From an uncultured Lachnospiraceae bacterium (lineage in GTDB: Bacteria; Bacillota; Clostridia; Lachnospirales; Lachnospiraceae): a stretch of 5,069 bases of DNA. The stretch covers positions 1 to 5,069 of the forward strand of contig CAJTOW010000194.1 in assembly GCA_910577655.1 (NCBI GenBank), given 5' to 3'. Each line of letters opens with the position of its first letter. Position 1 is the stretch's first letter. Positions 5,044 through 5,069 of this stretch are shown here, in pieces. A program made the translations under genes and the position numbers. Below the pieces are notes generated by a model. It was not told where the DNA came from. It made no database searches and saw only the letters and a list, made by a program, of their open reading frames with translations.

Positions 5044-5069
5044 GCATACGGCCATTTAGAATCGCCTAC

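Overview
The window looks like chromosomal DNA of an anaerobic Bacillota of the Clostridia, most likely Lachnospiraceae-like. This is inferred from protein style, strong GGAGG-type ribosome binding sites, moderately high GC in genes with an AT-rich promoter region, and the gene families present: a PflX-type radical SAM protein, a FliB-type lysine methylase and a clostridial-style Nth. No database search was possible.

Layout. On the plus strand, positions 1-799 hold the 3' part of a PflX-type radical SAM gene. It enters from the left edge and is broken by a frame change near 261-271. All other genes lie on the minus strand and read right to left as one compact block: nth (endonuclease III, 4841-4050), a YgjP/SprT-like zinc metalloprotease (4060-3503, overlapping nth by 11 nt), a Dus-family tRNA-dihydrouridine synthase (3472-2501), a FliB-like lysine N-methylase (2483-1248) and a single-domain response regulator (1192-815). 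The regulator converges on the radical SAM gene with a 15-nt gap.

Control. Upstream of nth there is a convincing sigma-A promoter (TAGACA, 17 nt, TAAAAT with an extended -10 TG). A hairpin follows at the expected 5' end of the transcript, and an alternative, mutually exclusive hairpin shares one arm with it. The first four genes are tightly spaced and are probably co-transcribed from this promoter. The regulator may be part of the same unit or separate.

Repeats. A short palindromic repeat occurs as one full copy (5011-5043) and two partial copies (804-817 and 1216-1247). The partial copies bracket the response regulator, and one of them supplies its stop codon. A second repeat, five units of 18 nt, lies inside the 5' part of nth and encodes a hydrophilic hexapeptide repeat tail.

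Functionally the block is mostly housekeeping: DNA base-excision repair, a putative metalloprotease, tRNA modification, protein lysine methylation and a small receiver protein. I see no mobile element, CRISPR array, RNA gene or clearly new multi-gene system. The points most worth a second look are the broken radical SAM gene, the dispersed repeat and how it frames the regulator, the nth tail repeat, and the nth leader.
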